This document shows positions 5,610-6,715 of a DNA stretch of 6,715 bases, in pieces; the first letter of the stretch is position 1, and the number at the start of each line of letters is the position of its first letter. This DNA comes from Campylobacteraceae bacterium (GTDB taxonomy: Bacteria > Campylobacterota > Campylobacteria > Campylobacterales > Sulfurospirillaceae). The notes beneath the pieces were generated by a model. It saw nothing but the letters and a program-made list of their open reading frames with translations, made no database searches and was not told the DNA's origin. Position numbers and translations under genes: made by a program. Where the stretch lies: the NCBI GenBank assembly GCA_027055635.1, contig JALUMZ010000273.1:1-6715 (forward strand), read 5' to 3'.

Positions 5610-6542
5610 CTATCCATTCCTTAATTTGTCTCTTAATTCTGCCATCTTTTGTGAAATCAAACTAGCATCTTTTACAAGTTTTGAGAGATGCCCAAGAGAT
5701 TCTAGTACAACTATATGATTTTGTGCGATAGCTTGTTTCAGCAACTCCATCATAGGCTTAAAATTCTCTTCATAAGAGGTTTTGTCTATCATCTTGTTTT
5801 TAAAATCAAAATCTATACCTTTGAGTATATAGTACATCGCTATCAAGTTACCTTTTATGCGATAAAATTTATCATCTTGAGTAGTAAATTTGGTTTTTAA
5901 CATCAAGTTTGTCTGAAGTTGTTGCTTAAGTCTATCAAGCGCAACAGCAAGATTATCGGAATTTACTATAAAAACAGCTCTTTTTTTGCTCATATCTTTG
6001 TTTTGGTCTTCTTTTAGCTGTTGTAGATAGGTGTCTATATTTGCTACTGCCTCTTTGACTCTTGTGCTATAGCTGGTAAACATAGGAATTCTAAAATCAG
6101 CATATACATCAGAGCGAGCTTGGACTATATGTTCATTTGCCCCGCCTGTTCCTCTGTTTCTGGCTAGATTGTTTTCAAGAGTATATAAGCCTATACGATA
6201 CATCTCAATTTCACCGACTTGCTCATAATATTTATTGTCTATCCAAGTTCTTACACCTATAAAGTTTGTTACCAAGCCTTCGTCTAGCAGATGTTGTAAC
6301 CCACTCTTTAGGGCATCAGTTGTGGTTTTACCTACAAGTTTTGGATAGGTTTTTATGGTAGGAACTTTATCTGTAGTGATACTGTAAAAAGGTGCTACAA
6401 TAAGACTGATAGGGAAAAACCATAACACAAATGCTATAATCGCTAAAATTATAAGCAGAAAAAATCTTTTGAGAAATATTCCCCACTCTTTATAATCCAA
6501 TATGTAAGAAAAAATTTTTTTTTCTTCTACTGCTGTATCCAT
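5610..6542 (-). CDS. DUF2333-like single-pass membrane protein
   Basis: The 310-residue product has a cytoplasmic N-terminus of about 25 residues, one membrane helix (about 27-50) and a long helical soluble part that should lie in the periplasm. The segment from GLVTNFIGVRTWIDNKYYEQVGE-like residues (about 88-110; landmarks W and DN) to a conserved Asn/Arg-rich stretch NNLARNRG, and then a DVYADFRIPMF segment, follows the layout I recall for DUF2333 proteins, whose role is unknown. The rest is rich in Lys, Gln and Leu and probably helical. An AAGGA lies 10-14 bases before the ATG, inside the end of the ABC ATPase gene, 7 bases upstream. The stop codon is one base from the selenoprotein ATG, so the genes are surely cotranscribed. 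Family assignment rests on recalled similarity. Confidence 0.65.
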   Translation of the reverse strand: MDTAVEEKKIFSYILDYKEWGIFLKRFFLLIILAIIAFVLWFFPISLIVAPFYSITTDKVPTIKTYPKLVGKTTTDALKSGLQHLLDEGLVTNFIGVRTWIDNKYYEQVGEIEMYRIGLYTLENNLARNRGTGGANEHIVQARSDVYADFRIPMFTSYSTRVKEAVANIDTYLQQLKEDQNKDMSKKRAVFIVNSDNLAVALDRLKQQLQTNLMLKTKFTTQDDKFYRIKGNLIAMYYILKGIDFDFKNKMIDKTSYEENFKPMMELLKQAIAQNHIVVLESLGHLSKLVKDASLISQKMAELRDKLRNG

Positions 6543-6549
6543 CTCTTTT

Positions 6550-6715
6550 TCAGTCCTTTATGGTTGGTATTGCACTTAGGAGTTTTTTCGTATAGTCTGC
6601 TTCGGGATTTTCAAACAAATCATCCACGCTTTTTTTCTCTACTATATCTCCAAAATACATAACGACTATTCTATCTGAAATATGCTCAACAACACTTAAA
6701 TCATGAGATATAAAT
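6550..6715 (-). CDS. Oligopeptide/dipeptide-type ABC transporter ATPase, C-terminal end (partial)
   Basis: The frame is open from the right edge (first full codon 6714-6712) for 54 codons to TGA at 6550-6552. It begins FISHDLSVVEHISDRIVVMY: the H of FISHDL is the switch histidine of ABC ATPases, followed by the D-R-I-x-V-M-Y strand. It continues with GDIVEKKSVDDLFENPEADYTKKLL-type residues (landmarks G22, E26, N36-P37, Y41-T42, L45-L46), the G-x-I-V-E ... P-x-x-x-Y-T-x-x-L-L tail typical of OppF/DppF-class peptide ATPases. The nucleotide-binding P-loop lies outside the window. It energises uptake of peptides or similar solutes at the inner membrane. OppF/DppF cannot be separated from OppD or fused types on this fragment. 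It is the most upstream visible gene of the minus-strand operon. Confidence 0.88.
   Translation of the reverse strand, partial: FISHDLSVVEHISDRIVVMYFGDIVEKKSVDDLFENPEADYTKKLLSAIPTIKD

Noticed and set aside
6509..6523. Run of six A and nine T near the start of the DUF2333-like gene as a possible phase-variable tract
   Set aside because: On the coding strand it encodes Lys-Lys-Ile-Phe in frame, the genome is AT-rich, and Campylobacterota phase variation mostly uses longer G/C tracts.

Overview
The window is AT-rich DNA. Gene style and content suggest a Campylobacterota (epsilonproteobacterial) genome, perhaps a Sulfurimonas/Sulfurovum-like chemolithotroph: short intergenic gaps, a TATAAT box without a clear -35, Lys/Ile-rich proteins, and the gene mix. 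This assignment is inference from style, not from a marker gene.

Left part, + strand. Bases 2-40 may be the end of a gene that starts outside the window. Bases 118-317 hold a small foldback element: perfect 23-bp terminal inverted repeats (127-149 / 286-308) flanked exactly by a 9-bp direct repeat, the pattern of a MITE with its target-site duplication. A TATAAT box then leads into a 12-helix MFS-type transporter (441-1613), a membrane-anchored periplasmic protein with a FixH/YtkA-like look (1684-2163), and a two-domain lipoprotein (2222-3172).

A perfect 18-bp-stem hairpin (3178-3226) separates these from the convergent minus-strand genes. It probably ends transcription from both sides, and its right arm contains the galU stop codon.

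Right part, minus strand, read from the right edge: the C-terminus of an oligopeptide-type ABC transporter ATPase (6550-6714), a DUF2333-like membrane protein (5610-6542), a small selenoprotein gene that ordinary gene calling misses (5363-5608), a MOFRL-type glycerate 2-kinase (4068-5345), and UTP-glucose-1-phosphate uridylyltransferase GalU (3224-4054). Gaps are 7, 1, 17 and 13 nt, so the five are probably one operon whose promoter lies beyond the window.

The main discovery is the 81-codon Rdx-family (SelW-like) gene. It reads continuously through one in-frame UGA that falls exactly at the second Cys of the CxxC redox motif, giving CVVU. A stem-loop that fits the bacterial SECIS model follows the UGA. 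The organism is therefore predicted to make selenocysteine. The MITE-like element is the second notable structure. No single shared pathway for the operon is evident: it combines peptide uptake, a membrane protein of unknown role, a thiol/selenol redox protein, glycerate phosphorylation and UDP-glucose synthesis.
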